A stretch of 64,000 bases of DNA from Amycolatopsis sp. WAC 01376 (GTDB taxonomy: Bacteria > Actinomycetota > Actinomycetes > Mycobacteriales > Pseudonocardiaceae): contig NZ_QHKL01000003.1 of assembly GCF_003947415.1 (NCBI RefSeq), positions 744,001 through 808,000 on the forward strand. Direction: 5' to 3'. This document shows, piece by piece, positions 24,598 to 33,656 of the stretch (positions are counted from its first letter, which is position 1; each line of letters starts with the position of its first letter). The position numbers were made by a program, and so were the translations under genes. The notes under the pieces were generated by a model that ran no database searches, was not told the DNA's origin, and saw only the letters and a list, made by a program, of their open reading frames with translations.

Positions 24598-25569
24598 TCA
24601 CGATAACGGCGGCCGCACCCGTCCGAGGTGGTCGCCGGGCGAACCGAAAAAGTGCGCCGCGCCGTGTGCCCGCTTGAAATAACGGTGCGCCGGATGCTCC
24701 CAGGTGATCGCGATCCCGCCGTGCAGCTGGATCATCTCACCCGCCACGGTCGCCAGCGCTTCCGAGCAGTGCACCTTCGCCACCGCGGCCAGCCTGCTCG
24801 ACTCCGGGGCCGCGTAGGCCGCCGAACGCGCTGTCTCGACCAGGACGTGGAGATCGGCCATCCGATGCTTCAGCGCCTGGAAGCCGCCGATCGGCCTGCC
24901 GAACTGGTGCCGCTGCTTGCTGTACTCCACCGTCAGCTCGAACGCGCGTGCCGCGGCTCCGGCCTGTTCGGCGGCCAGGACGGCGCACGCGACGTCGCGG
25001 AGGGCGCGGAGGTCGACCGGGCCGATCAGCCGGGCAGGAGTGCGGTCGAAGGTCACGCGGGCCAGTCGCCGGGTTTCGTCCATCGCGGGCGTCCGGACAC
25101 GACGGGCATCGGAGACCTCGTACAGCGAGCCGCCGGCCACCACCAGGAGGATCTCGGCCTCGTCACCGTGGAGGACGTAGTGCGCTTCACCCTCCACCGC
25201 GGAGTCGACGACGCGGCAGGCCGGCTCGCTCCATGAGCCTTCGGCGTCGGTCCAGGCCACCGCGCCGACGACACCTTCGGCGAGGCGGGGGAGCAGCCGC
25301 TCGCAAGCCTCGTCGTTGCCGGTGGCCAGGACGGCGTGCACGGCGAGGACGGCCGAACCGAGGAACGGGACGTCGGCGAGGACCCTGCCCAGTTCTTCGG
25401 CGACCACCTGCAGTTCCACTGTCCCGGCGCCGAGCCCGCCGAACCGTTCGGGGACGGCCAGCGCCGCCACGCCGATCTGTTCGCACAGTTCCGGCCAGGG
25501 ATCCGCTTCCCGGTCCAGCAGTTTCCGCACGCTGTCCCGCAACGCGTGCTGCTCGGCGGTGAAGGTCAT
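24598..25569 (-). CDS. fadE33: FadE33-like acyl-CoA dehydrogenase subunit
   Basis: 323 aa (FadE33 of M. tuberculosis is about 318), start ATG 25569 overlapping the upstream gene stop. Short acyl-CoA dehydrogenase with KQRHQFGRPIGGFQALKHRMAD and HGGIAITWEHPAHRYFKRAH. It is last of fadE31-fadE32-fadE33, in the same order as Rv3562-Rv3564, in the KstR2-controlled ring C/D operon. Short FadE proteins in this pathway work as heteromers that oxidise CoA thioesters from HIP; which subunit holds the catalytic base is not decided here. Confidence 0.83.
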   Translation of the reverse strand: MTFTAEQHALRDSVRKLLDREADPWPELCEQIGVAALAVPERFGGLGAGTVELQVVAEELGRVLADVPFLGSAVLAVHAVLATGNDEACERLLPRLAEGVVGAVAWTDAEGSWSEPACRVVDSAVEGEAHYVLHGDEAEILLVVAGGSLYEVSDARRVRTPAMDETRRLARVTFDRTPARLIGPVDLRALRDVACAVLAAEQAGAAARAFELTVEYSKQRHQFGRPIGGFQALKHRMADLHVLVETARSAAYAAPESSRLAAVAKVHCSEALATVAGEMIQLHGGIAITWEHPAHRYFKRAHGAAHFFGSPGDHLGRVRPPLS

Positions 25570-26495
25570 GACAGCACCCGCTCCCGGTGGAACCGCGGCG
25601 TGCCCCAAGCGCCGACCAGCGCGCGGACCCTGGTCAATCGGAGGCCGAGCGCGTGTTCCGCGGTGTAGCCGATCGCGCCGTGCACCTGCAGCCCGGTCCG
25701 GGCGGCGAGATGCGCGGCGTCGCCGCACGCCACCTTGGCCGCGGAGACGTCGCGCCGGTCCAGGGTGACGGCCGCGCCGAACAGCAGTGGTTCGGCCAGC
25801 GCGAGCCCGGTCGCGACGTCGGCGAGCAGATGTTTGACCGCCTGGTAGCCGCCGATCTCCCGGCCGTACTGCTTGCGTTGCGCGGCGTACGCGACGGACG
25901 TGTCGAGCAGCCACCGTCCCGCGCCGAGCAGCTGCGCGGCGGTGGCGAGGACGCCCAGTTCGAACGCGCGATCCGCGTCGAGCGCCGTGCCGAGATCGTC
26001 GCCCGTCACCGGCGGGAACAGCCGTCGTGAACCGTCCACAGAGGACAAGAGCGCGCCAGGGGTGAACGCGCGCAGCCTGCCGTTCTCGACGGCGAGACGC
26101 GCGTCCGCGACGTCGGAGTCCAAGGCATACGGCACATGTGGCGCGTAGGCCACCGACGCCAGCGTCTCACCGGACGCGACGGAGGTCAGCAGTTCGTCGT
26201 CCAGCAAGGACGGCAGGACGGCCACGGTGTCGGTCCACGGCCCGGGAACGCAGTGGTAGCCGAGCCGTTCGAAGCCGACGGCCAGATCCACCGGGGTGGC
26301 GCCGAGCCCGTCGTACTTCTCGGGGACGGCCAGCGCGGTCACGCCGAGTTCCGCCAGGCGTCGCCAGATCTTGAGACCGGGGCCGTGATCGCCCGCCGCC
26401 CAGGACCGGTTTGCCGAGTCGCTGTCCACACCGGACAGAAGATCGTGCAGGCTGCGGGAGAACTGCTCCTGCTCATCGGCGAGCGTGAACCTCAT
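25566..26495 (-). CDS. fadE32: FadE32-like acyl-CoA dehydrogenase subunit
   Basis: 309 aa (FadE32 about 319), start ATG 26495 overlapping the fadE31 stop. It has the C-terminal dehydrogenase helices (AAQRKQYGREIGGYQAVKHLLAD, HGAIGYTAEHALGLRLTR) but a shortened, divergent middle domain, as usual for a partner subunit of a heteromeric enzyme. In the known pathway FadE32 acts late in degradation of the C/D rings. Coupled by ATGA overlaps on both sides. Confidence 0.82.
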   Translation of the reverse strand: MRFTLADEQEQFSRSLHDLLSGVDSDSANRSWAAGDHGPGLKIWRRLAELGVTALAVPEKYDGLGATPVDLAVGFERLGYHCVPGPWTDTVAVLPSLLDDELLTSVASGETLASVAYAPHVPYALDSDVADARLAVENGRLRAFTPGALLSSVDGSRRLFPPVTGDDLGTALDADRAFELGVLATAAQLLGAGRWLLDTSVAYAAQRKQYGREIGGYQAVKHLLADVATGLALAEPLLFGAAVTLDRRDVSAAKVACGDAAHLAARTGLQVHGAIGYTAEHALGLRLTRVRALVGAWGTPRFHRERVLS

Positions 26496-27625
26496 CGAGC
26501 CCCCTTCGGCAGGCCGAGCAGCCGTTCGGCGACGATGGACCGCTGGATCTGGTCGGTCCCGCCGTAGATCGGGCCCGCCAGGGAGAACAGCCAGCCGTCA
26601 CTCCACGGGCCCCGCAGTTCGGCGTCCGGGCCGAGGACGTCGAGCGCGGTTTCGTGCAGGGCGACGTCGAGATGCGACCAGAACAGCTTGTTGACACTCG
26701 ACTCCGGGCCGAGTTCGGCACCGTCGGAAAGGCGGGTGACCGTGCCGAGGGTGTACAGCTGGTAGGCCCGCGCGCCGATCCAGGCGTCGGCGACCCGGTC
26801 CGCGGTGTGCGCGGGACGTCCGGCGTCCTGCCAGAGCGAGACCAGCCTGTCGGCCGCGGCGAGGAACCGGCCGGGACTGCGCAAGGACAGGCCGCGTTCG
26901 TTGTTCGCCGTCGTCATCGCGACCCGCCAGCCCTCGCCCGGCGTGCCGATCACGTCCTCGTCGGGGACGAAGACGTCGTCGAAGAAGATCTCGGCGAACC
27001 CTGGTTCACCGTCCAGCTGGGGGATCGGCCGGACGGTGACGCCCTCGGCCCGCAGATCCACCATGAGATAGGTGAGACCCTTGTGCCGCACCGAATCCGG
27101 ATCGCTGCGGAAGAGCCCGAACGCCCGATCGGCGAACGTGGCCCGCGAGCTCCACGTCTTCTGCCCGCTGACCCGCCAGCCGCCGTCGCAGCGTGTGGCG
27201 GTGCTCCGGAGAGCGGCGATGTCGCTGCCCGCCTCGGGTTCCGACCAGGCCTGCGCCCAGACCTCCTCCGAGCACGCCATCTTCGGCAGGACGCGGCGTT
27301 GCTGTTCTTCCGTGCCATGGGAGAACAGTGTGGGCGCGAGCATGAAGATGCCGTTCTGGTTGACCCGCAGCGGTGCGCCTGCCGCGTAGTACTCCTCTTC
27401 GAACAGTACCCATTCCAGGAGGCTCGCGTCTCGCCCGCCGAATTCGCGCGGCCACGAGACGACCGACCACCGGGCGTCGGTCAGCTTGGCCTCCCACTCG
27501 CGGTGTTGCGCGAATCCCTCGGCGGTGTCGAACGATTTCAGTGGCTCCGCGGGAACGTTCGCGGCGAGCCAGGCGCGGGCCTCGTCACGGAAGGCGAGTG
27601 TCCGCTCGTCCAGGTCGAGGTTCAT
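26492..27625 (-). CDS. fadE31: FadE31-like acyl-CoA dehydrogenase subunit
   Basis: 377 aa, the same length as I recall for FadE31. Start ATG 27625 overlaps the stop of the upstream hydratase gene. Full dehydrogenase fold: AWSEPEAGSDIAALRSTA for the flavin domain, NNERGLSLRSPGRF in domain three and YGGTDQIQRSIVAERLLGLP at the end. First of three fadE genes in the operon read leftward from the KstR2 box at 29957. Acts on CoA esters in HIP breakdown. Confidence 0.85.
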   Translation of the reverse strand: MNLDLDERTLAFRDEARAWLAANVPAEPLKSFDTAEGFAQHREWEAKLTDARWSVVSWPREFGGRDASLLEWVLFEEEYYAAGAPLRVNQNGIFMLAPTLFSHGTEEQQRRVLPKMACSEEVWAQAWSEPEAGSDIAALRSTATRCDGGWRVSGQKTWSSRATFADRAFGLFRSDPDSVRHKGLTYLMVDLRAEGVTVRPIPQLDGEPGFAEIFFDDVFVPDEDVIGTPGEGWRVAMTTANNERGLSLRSPGRFLAAADRLVSLWQDAGRPAHTADRVADAWIGARAYQLYTLGTVTRLSDGAELGPESSVNKLFWSHLDVALHETALDVLGPDAELRGPWSDGWLFSLAGPIYGGTDQIQRSIVAERLLGLPKGAR

Positions 27626-28458
27626 CACGAACTCGCGTCTCGCATCGAGCGCGCGTCCTGCCCGCCCAAGGAATCGCCGCCGGACATCTCGGCGTTGTGC
27701 GCGTGCGCGAAGTGGTGCAGCCCGAACACGGAGTCCATTCCGGACCGGAGCCCCATCAGGTCCTCGGCCTGGTTCACGGCCTTCTTGGCGAGCGCGAGCC
27801 CCATCCTCGGCATCACCGCGATCTTCTCCGCCAACGCCATCGTCTCCGTTTCGAGGTCGGCGCGCGGGACGACGCGGTTCAGCATCCCCCATTCCTTGGC
27901 CTGCTGCGCCGTGAAGCGCTCGCCGGTGAACAGCACCTCCTTGGCCGCGCGCGGACCGAGGACCCACGGGTGCGCGAAGTACTCGACACCGGGAATCCCC
28001 ATGCGCACCACGGGATCGGCGAAGAACGCGTCGTCGGAGGCGACGATCATGTCGCATACCCAAGCCAGCATGAGCGCGCCCGCGATGCACGCGCCCTGCA
28101 CACTCGCGATGGTCGGCTTCGGGATCTCGCGCCACCGGCGGCACATGCCGAGGTAGACCTCGGATTCGCGGGCGAACCGCTGGTCGCCGCCTTCCGCGCC
28201 GACGTGGTCCCACCACAGGACCGCCTTGCGCTCGAAGGAGACGTCCACGTCGCGTTCCGGCGTCCCGATGTCGTGCCCGGCGGAGAAATGCTTGCCCGCC
28301 CCGGCCAGCACGATCACCTTGACCTCGGGATCGTCGACGGCGCGGGTGAACGCGGCGTCGAGCGCGTAGGTCATCGCCGAGTTCTGCGCGTTCCGGTACT
28401 CCGGCCGGTTCATCGTGACGACGGCCACCGGCCCGCGTCGCTCGTACTCGACGGTCAT
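27625..28458 (-). CDS. enoyl-CoA hydratase/isomerase in the fadD3 operon (EchA13-like?)
   Basis: 277 aa, start ATG 28458 (overlaps the fadD3 stop). Crotonase fold: KHFSAGHDIG is the first oxyanion loop and GACIAGALMLAWVCDMIVAS the second, with D/E positions ADPVVRMGIPGVEYF behind it. M. tuberculosis has no hydratase between fadD3 and fadE31; in other actinobacteria an EchA13-type hydratase belongs to the KstR2 regulon and may be the equivalent. Substrate is presumably an enoyl-CoA from opened ring D, by context. Confidence 0.83.
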   Translation of the reverse strand: MTVEYERRGPVAVVTMNRPEYRNAQNSAMTYALDAAFTRAVDDPEVKVIVLAGAGKHFSAGHDIGTPERDVDVSFERKAVLWWDHVGAEGGDQRFARESEVYLGMCRRWREIPKPTIASVQGACIAGALMLAWVCDMIVASDDAFFADPVVRMGIPGVEYFAHPWVLGPRAAKEVLFTGERFTAQQAKEWGMLNRVVPRADLETETMALAEKIAVMPRMGLALAKKAVNQAEDLMGLRSGMDSVFGLHHFAHAHNAEMSGGDSLGGQDARSMRDASS

Positions 28459-29945
28459 CCGTTCTCCTCCCGCAACACGCGTTTCAGCACCTTCCCCGAC
28501 AGGTTTCGCGGAAGTTCCGCCACGAAGTCGACAAATCGAGGGATCTTGTAGTTGGCCAATTCGCCCTCGCAATGACTCAAGACTTCCTCTGTGGACAGTT
28601 CGGCTCCCGGGCTGAGCCGGACGAAAGCCTTGCCGACCTCGCCGAGCCGTTCGTCCGGCACACCGACGACGGCGGCTTCCGCGACGCCGTCCAGGCGGCT
28701 CAGCACCTGCTCGATCTCGGCCGGGTAGACGTTGAACCCGCCGCAGACGTACATGTCCTTGATCCGGTCGACGATCCGCAGGTAACCACGCTCGTCGAGC
28801 ACGCCGACATCGCCGGTGTGCAACCAGCCGTCGGCGTCGACGGCCTTCGCGGTGGCGTCCGGATCGTCGAGATACCCGAGCATCACGTTCGGCCCGCGCA
28901 GCAGGACTTCGTCGTGCTCACCGAGTTTCACCTCGAAGCCCGCTGTCGCGCGGCCCGAGAAGTTCGCCACGAGATCGGCGGCGTCCTCGGGGCGGGACAT
29001 CGTGGCCACCACGGCTTCCGTCAGGCCGTACGCCGTGAGCACGGTGTCGAAGTTCAGGTCCTTCCGCATCCGCTCGACGAGTGTGACCGGCACGGTGGCG
29101 GCGCCGGTGACGGCGAGCCGGAGGCTGGACAGATCGTGGTTCGCGCGTTCGGGCGCGTCCAGCAGGACCTGGTAGATCGTCGGCGCCCCGGGCAGCACGG
29201 TGATCCGCTCGGATTCGACGAGTCGCAGGGTTTCCCGGACGTCGAAGGTGCGCTGCGGCAGGATCGTCGCGCCACGCAGCACCGCGGCGAGAATCCCGGC
29301 CTTGTAACCGAAGCTGTGGAAGAACGGGTTGATCACGAGGTAGCGGTCTTCCTCGGTCAGGCCACCGCAATCGCCCCAGGCTTCGGCGACGCTCAGCGCC
29401 TGCCGGTGGCTGCTCATCGCGCCCTTGCTGCGGCCGGTGGTCCCGGAGGTGAACAGGATGTCGCTGACGTCGTCCGGTTTCGCGGGACTGACGAGATCGC
29501 TGTCGAGACCGGCGAGGGTGTCCCATTCCGTGACGCCGTCGACGGGTTCTTCGACGCCCTCGACTGGGATGCGCAAGACAGTGCCGGGGCGGGAGGAGCC
29601 GAGATCCGCCAGCCGATCCGTGCCGAGGAATGTGCCGGTGATCGCCAGCGCGGACACCTTCGCGCGATCGAGGACGTCGATGGTCTCGCGGGCGGTGAAG
29701 CGGGTGTTGACCGGAATGAGCGTCGCCCCGGCGTACAGCGCGCCGAGCCCGGCGACGACCCAGTGCCACGTGTTGGGGGAGCAGATCGCGACCCGTTCGT
29801 GGCCTTCGAAGAATCGCGCCGCCTGACGCACCCGGCGGGCGAGTTCGGCATAGGTGAGCCGGACTTCGCCGTCGACCAGCGCTTCCCGCCCGGCGAAGCG
29901 CTCCGTGGCCCTGTCGAGTGCCGCCGGGATGGTCCCCTCGGACAT
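28455..29945 (-). CDS. fadD3: FadD3: HIP-CoA ligase
   Basis: 496 aa adenylate-forming ligase (FadD3 about 507). The P-loop is FTSGTTGRSKGAM, the adenylate motif YGLTEA, then GWLHTGDVG and the catalytic Lys in LSGKVLKR. FadD3 activates HIP, the C/D-ring acid left after HsaD, to HIP-CoA, which is the inducer of KstR2. First gene of the leftward operon; the perfect KstR2-type palindrome is 12 bp upstream of its ATG, shared with divergent fadE30 as in Rv3561/Rv3560c. Confidence 0.92.
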   Translation of the reverse strand: MSEGTIPAALDRATERFAGREALVDGEVRLTYAELARRVRQAARFFEGHERVAICSPNTWHWVVAGLGALYAGATLIPVNTRFTARETIDVLDRAKVSALAITGTFLGTDRLADLGSSRPGTVLRIPVEGVEEPVDGVTEWDTLAGLDSDLVSPAKPDDVSDILFTSGTTGRSKGAMSSHRQALSVAEAWGDCGGLTEEDRYLVINPFFHSFGYKAGILAAVLRGATILPQRTFDVRETLRLVESERITVLPGAPTIYQVLLDAPERANHDLSSLRLAVTGAATVPVTLVERMRKDLNFDTVLTAYGLTEAVVATMSRPEDAADLVANFSGRATAGFEVKLGEHDEVLLRGPNVMLGYLDDPDATAKAVDADGWLHTGDVGVLDERGYLRIVDRIKDMYVCGGFNVYPAEIEQVLSRLDGVAEAAVVGVPDERLGEVGKAFVRLSPGAELSTEEVLSHCEGELANYKIPRFVDFVAELPRNLSGKVLKRVLREENG

Positions 29946-29956
29946 CGAGCCTCCCT

Positions 29957-29970
29957 AGCAAGTGCTTGGT
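29957..29970. promoter_or_regulatory. KstR2-type operator, perfect consensus
   Basis: AGCAAGTGCTTGGT fits all ten fixed positions of the KstR2 operator AnCAAGnnCTTGnT. It lies in the 71-bp gap between divergent fadD3 and fadE30, so KstR2 (encoded at 31907) can silence both operons, including its own gene. Confidence 0.88.
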
Positions 29971-30016
29971 AGGGTAGCCTACGCAGCAGGCTCTGGTTTG
30001 GCTAGAGGAGGCAGGC

Positions 30017-31135
30017 GTGGCTCAGGACGGTTTCCGTGACCGTGTGCGCACCTGGCTGGCGGACAACCTGCCGCCGGAACTACGCGGTTTGGGCGGTCCG
30101 GGGCGGGAGCACGAGGCCTTCGACGCACGCGTGGAATGGGAACGGCGGCTCGCGGCGGCGGGCTGGACCTGCGTCGGCTGGCCGGTCGAGCACGGCGGCC
30201 AGGGTGCGACGCTGGAACAGCAGGTCGTCTTCCACGAGGAGTACGCGCGAGCGGGCGCGCCGGCCAGAGTGAGCCACCTGGCCCAGGAACTCCTCGGTCC
30301 CACCTTGATCGCGTTCGGCACGCCGGAGCAGCAGAAGCGGTTTCTGCCGCCGATCGTGGCCGTCGAGGAACTGTGGTGCCAGGGCTATTCCGAACCCGGC
30401 GCCGGTTCCGATCTCGCGGCCGTGTCGACCACCGCGACCCTGGAAGGCGACGAGTGGGTGCTGAACGGCCAGAAGGTGTGGACGTCGCTCGCGCACGTGG
30501 CCGACTGGTGTTTTGTGCTCGCCCGCACCGAACCCGGTTCGAAACGCCACAAAGGACTGTCCTATTTGCTCGTTCCGATGCGGCAGCCAGGGGTCGAGGT
30601 CCGCCCGATCCAGCAGCTCACCGGGACCTCCGAGTTCAACGAAGTCTTCTTCGACGGTGCCCGCACGGCGAAAGACCTCGTCGTCGGCGAGCCCGGCGAC
30701 GGCTGGCGGGTGGCCATGGGCACACTCGCGTTCGAGCGCGGTGTCGCGACGCTCGGGCAGCAGGTCGGCTTCCGCCGGGAACTCGAAGAACTCACCAGGA
30801 TCGCCCCGGGCGACCCGGTGATCGCCGAGCGGATCGACCGCGCCTGGGTCGGCCTGGAGGTCATGAGGGCGCAGGCGATCCGCACCCTCGGTGACTCGTC
30901 ACCGGGGGTGGCCGAAGTGTCCAAACTGATCTGGGCGAACTGGCACCGCGACCTCGGGGAGCTGGCGATGCTCGTCCGCGGCGCGCGGGGCATGCTCGCG
31001 GAAGACGGGCTCGACGCCTGGCAGCGGCTCTTCCTCTTCACCCGCGCCGACACGATCTACGGCGGCTCCAACGAAATCCAGCGCAACGTCATCGCCGAGC
31101 GCGTGCTCGGCCTGCCACGGGAGGTGCGACCGTGA
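30017..31135 (+). CDS. fadE30: FadE30-like acyl-CoA dehydrogenase
   Basis: 372 aa, start GTG 30017 behind AGAGGAGG. Complete acyl-CoA dehydrogenase with YSEPGAGSDLAAVSTTA, FERGVATLGQQVGFRREL and YGGSNEIQRNVIAERVLGLP. FadE30 carries out an early oxidation of the side chain of HIP-CoA. It heads the rightward KstR2-box operon fadE30-ipdF-kstR2-fadA6, in the order of Rv3560c-Rv3556c. Its stop overlaps the ipdF start. Confidence 0.88.
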   Translation: MAQDGFRDRVRTWLADNLPPELRGLGGPGREHEAFDARVEWERRLAAAGWTCVGWPVEHGGQGATLEQQVVFHEEYARAGAPARVSHLAQELLGPTLIAFGTPEQQKRFLPPIVAVEELWCQGYSEPGAGSDLAAVSTTATLEGDEWVLNGQKVWTSLAHVADWCFVLARTEPGSKRHKGLSYLLVPMRQPGVEVRPIQQLTGTSEFNEVFFDGARTAKDLVVGEPGDGWRVAMGTLAFERGVATLGQQVGFRRELEELTRIAPGDPVIAERIDRAWVGLEVMRAQAIRTLGDSSPGVAEVSKLIWANWHRDLGELAMLVRGARGMLAEDGLDAWQRLFLFTRADTIYGGSNEIQRNVIAERVLGLPREVRP

Positions 31136-31899
31136 TTCCGGTACCCAAGTACCCCGAGGGGGCGAACCTCCTGCGGGACAAGGTGGTCGTGGTGACGGCG
31201 GCGGCCGGCACCGGGATCGGTTCCGCGGTGGCGAAACGCGCGCTGGAGGAAGGTGCCCGCGTCGTGATCAGCGACTGGCACGAGCGGCGCCTCGGCGAGA
31301 AGGCGGCCGAACTCGGCGACGTCCACGCGATCCCGTGTGACGTCACGCGAGAAGAGCAGGTGCAGGCGCTCATCGATGGAGCCGCCGCGCATTACGGCCG
31401 GGTCGACGTGCTCGTCAACAACGCCGGGCTCGGCGGTACGAAGTCCATTGTGGACATGACGGACGAGGAATGGGCCCGGGTCATCGATGTGACCCTCAAC
31501 GGCACCTTCCGCGCGACGAGGGCCGCGGTGAACCGGTTCATCGCGCAGGGCGACGGCGGCGTGATCGTCAACAACGCGTCCGTGATCGGGTGGCGGGCGC
31601 AGGCCGGGCAGGCCCACTACGCCGCCGCGAAGGCGGGCGTCATGGCGCTCACCCGATGTGCGGCCGTCGACGTCGCCGAACACGGCATCCGGGTCAACGC
31701 CGTCGCGCCGAGCCTGGCCATGCATCCGTTCCTGGCCAAGGTGACCAGCGAGGAACTGCTCACCGAGCTCACCGCGCGCGAGGTCTCGGGGAGGGCGGCG
31801 GAACCGTGGGAGGTGGCGAATGTGATGGTGTTCCTCGCCAGTGAGTACTCGTCGTACCTCACCGGCGAGGTCGTCTCTGTCAGCTCCCAGCACGCGTGA
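31132..31899 (+). CDS. ipdF: IpdF: short-chain dehydrogenase of HIP-CoA degradation
   Basis: 255 aa classical SDR, start GTG 31132 overlapping fadE30. Cofactor loop TAAAGTGIGSAVA replaces the usual TGxxxGIG with Ala, NNAG is present (LVNNAGLGG), and the catalytic residues are Ser in NNASVIGW and Tyr/Lys in HYAAAKAG. Rv3559c (IpdF), found in the same position, oxidises the hydroxyl in the ring C/D intermediates. The last residues SSQHA match the short end typical of this subgroup. Confidence 0.88.
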   Translation: MIPVPKYPEGANLLRDKVVVVTAAAGTGIGSAVAKRALEEGARVVISDWHERRLGEKAAELGDVHAIPCDVTREEQVQALIDGAAAHYGRVDVLVNNAGLGGTKSIVDMTDEEWARVIDVTLNGTFRATRAAVNRFIAQGDGGVIVNNASVIGWRAQAGQAHYAAAKAGVMALTRCAAVDVAEHGIRVNAVAPSLAMHPFLAKVTSEELLTELTAREVSGRAAEPWEVANVMVFLASEYSSYLTGEVVSVSSQHA

Positions 31900-31906
31900 G
31901 GTATCG

Positions 31907-32512
31907 ATGAAAGCCAGCCCCGGGTCCCGCCGCGCCGAACTGCTCGCACTGGCGGCGAAGCTGTTCGCCGAGCGCGGCTACGTCTCCACCACCGTGCGGG
32001 ACATCGCGGACGCGGCCGGGATCCTGTCGGGCAGCCTCTACCACCATTTCGACTCGAAGGAGTCGATGGCCGACGAGATCCTGACCGGATTCCTCGACGA
32101 ACTCTTCGGTGCCTACGCCGAGATCGTGGCGGAAGGGAAAGGGCCGCGGGAAACACTCGAAGCCGTCGTCGTGGCGTCGTTCGAATCCATTCACCGGCGG
32201 CCCGCCGAGGTGGCGATCTACCAGTCCGAGGCGAAGCATCTGATGCAGTTGTCTCGTTTCGACTACCTCACCGACCGCAACACCGAATTCCGCAAGCTGT
32301 GGAACGGGATCCTCACCGACGGCATCGCGGCAGGCGTGTTCCGCGAGGACCTCGACGTCGAACTCACCTACCGGTTCATCCGCGACACCGTCTGGGTGGC
32401 GGTGCGCTGGTACAACCCCGGCGGCACGCTGAGCGCGGACGACGTCGCGCAGCAGTACCTCGGGATCCTTCTGGACGGCATCGCGACGAAGACAAGGAGA
32501 CGCCGTGGCTGA
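31907..32512 (+). CDS. kstR2: KstR2: TetR-family repressor of ring C/D genes
   Basis: 201 aa (KstR2 about 200). N-terminal TetR helix-turn-helix GYVSTTVRDIADAAGILSGSLYHHFDSKESM; the rest is the ligand domain. KstR2 represses fadD3, ipd and fadE30-33 genes and is released by HIP-CoA. Start ATG 31907 is 7 bp after ipdF; its last codons overlap the fadA6 start. Being inside the operon it controls, it should autoregulate from the site at 29957. Confidence 0.92.
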   Translation: MKASPGSRRAELLALAAKLFAERGYVSTTVRDIADAAGILSGSLYHHFDSKESMADEILTGFLDELFGAYAEIVAEGKGPRETLEAVVVASFESIHRRPAEVAIYQSEAKHLMQLSRFDYLTDRNTEFRKLWNGILTDGIAAGVFREDLDVELTYRFIRDTVWVAVRWYNPGGTLSADDVAQQYLGILLDGIATKTRRRRG

Positions 32513-33656
32513 GGCATATGTGCTGGACGCCGTCCGGACACCGGTCGGCAAACGCGGGGGAGCCCTCAGCGGTGTCCATTCCGCCGACCTCGGCGCCCAC
32601 GTCATCCAGGCCGTCGTCGAACGAGCGGGTGTCGAGGCCGATCTGGTCGACGACGTCATCCTCGGCTGTTGCGACACGCTCGGGCCGCAGTCCGGGAACA
32701 TCGCGCGGACGGCGTGGCTCGCGGCGGGCTTCGGGCACCACGTGCCGGGCGTGACGATCGACCGGCAGTGCGGTTCGAGCCAGCAGGCCGTGCACTTCGC
32801 CGCGCAGGCGGTGCTGTCCGGGACGATGGATCTCGTGCTCGCCGGCGGCGTGCAGAACATGAGCGCCATCCCGATCAGCGCGGCGATGCTGGCGGGGCGC
32901 GAGTACGGCTTCGAAGACCCGTTCTCCGGCTCGAAGGGCTGGCAGGAGCGCTACGGCAGCGTCGAGGTTTCGCAGTTCCGCAGCGCCGACATGATCGCCG
33001 AACACTGGGATCTGACCCGCGAAACGATGGAGGAGTACGCCTTCCGCAGTCATCAGCGGGCGATCGCGGCCATCGACGAAGGCCGGTTCGCCGCCGAGAT
33101 CACGCCGTTCGCCGGTGCCGCCCTGGACGAGGGGCCCAGGCGCGACACCAGTGTGGAACGGATGGCCGGGCTGAAACCGCTGAGCGAGGGCTCCCGTATC
33201 ACCGCGGCCGTGGCCAGCCAGATCTCGGACGGTGCCAGCGCGACGCTCATCGCGTCGGAGAAGTTCGTCGAGGAACACGGTCTCACCCCGCGCGCCAGGA
33301 TCCACCATCTGTCCGTGCGGGCGGCCGATCCGGTGTGGATGCTGACCGGGCCCATCCCGGCGACCGCGCACGCGCTGCGGAAAACCGGACTGGGCATCGA
33401 CGACATCGACCTGTTCGAGGTCAACGAGGCGTTCGCGAGTGTCGTCCTGGCGTGGATCGAGGAGACGGGCGCCGATCCTGACCGCGTCAACGTCAACGGC
33501 GGCGGCATCGCGCTCGGTCATCCCATCGGGGCGACCGGCACGAAACTGTTCGCGACCCTGCTGCACGAACTCGAACGGCGAGGCGGGCGCTATGGGCTAC
33601 AGACGATGTGTGAGGGCGGCGGGACGGCGAACGTGACGATCATCGAGCGCCTTTGA
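32505..33656 (+). CDS. fadA6: FadA6: acetyl-CoA acyltransferase (thiolase)
   Basis: 383 aa thiolase (FadA6 about 386), start GTG 32505 after AAGGAGA, overlapping the kstR2 stop. Catalytic residues are C89 (IDRQCGSS), H339 (ALGHPIG) and C369 (TMCEGGG). FadA6 acts at the last steps of C/D-ring degradation. It ends the operon, and its 3-prime end overlaps the convergent MFS gene by 17 bp. Confidence 0.9.
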   Translation: MAEAYVLDAVRTPVGKRGGALSGVHSADLGAHVIQAVVERAGVEADLVDDVILGCCDTLGPQSGNIARTAWLAAGFGHHVPGVTIDRQCGSSQQAVHFAAQAVLSGTMDLVLAGGVQNMSAIPISAAMLAGREYGFEDPFSGSKGWQERYGSVEVSQFRSADMIAEHWDLTRETMEEYAFRSHQRAIAAIDEGRFAAEITPFAGAALDEGPRRDTSVERMAGLKPLSEGSRITAAVASQISDGASATLIASEKFVEEHGLTPRARIHHLSVRAADPVWMLTGPIPATAHALRKTGLGIDDIDLFEVNEAFASVVLAWIEETGADPDRVNVNGGGIALGHPIGATGTKLFATLLHELERRGGRYGLQTMCEGGGTANVTIIERL

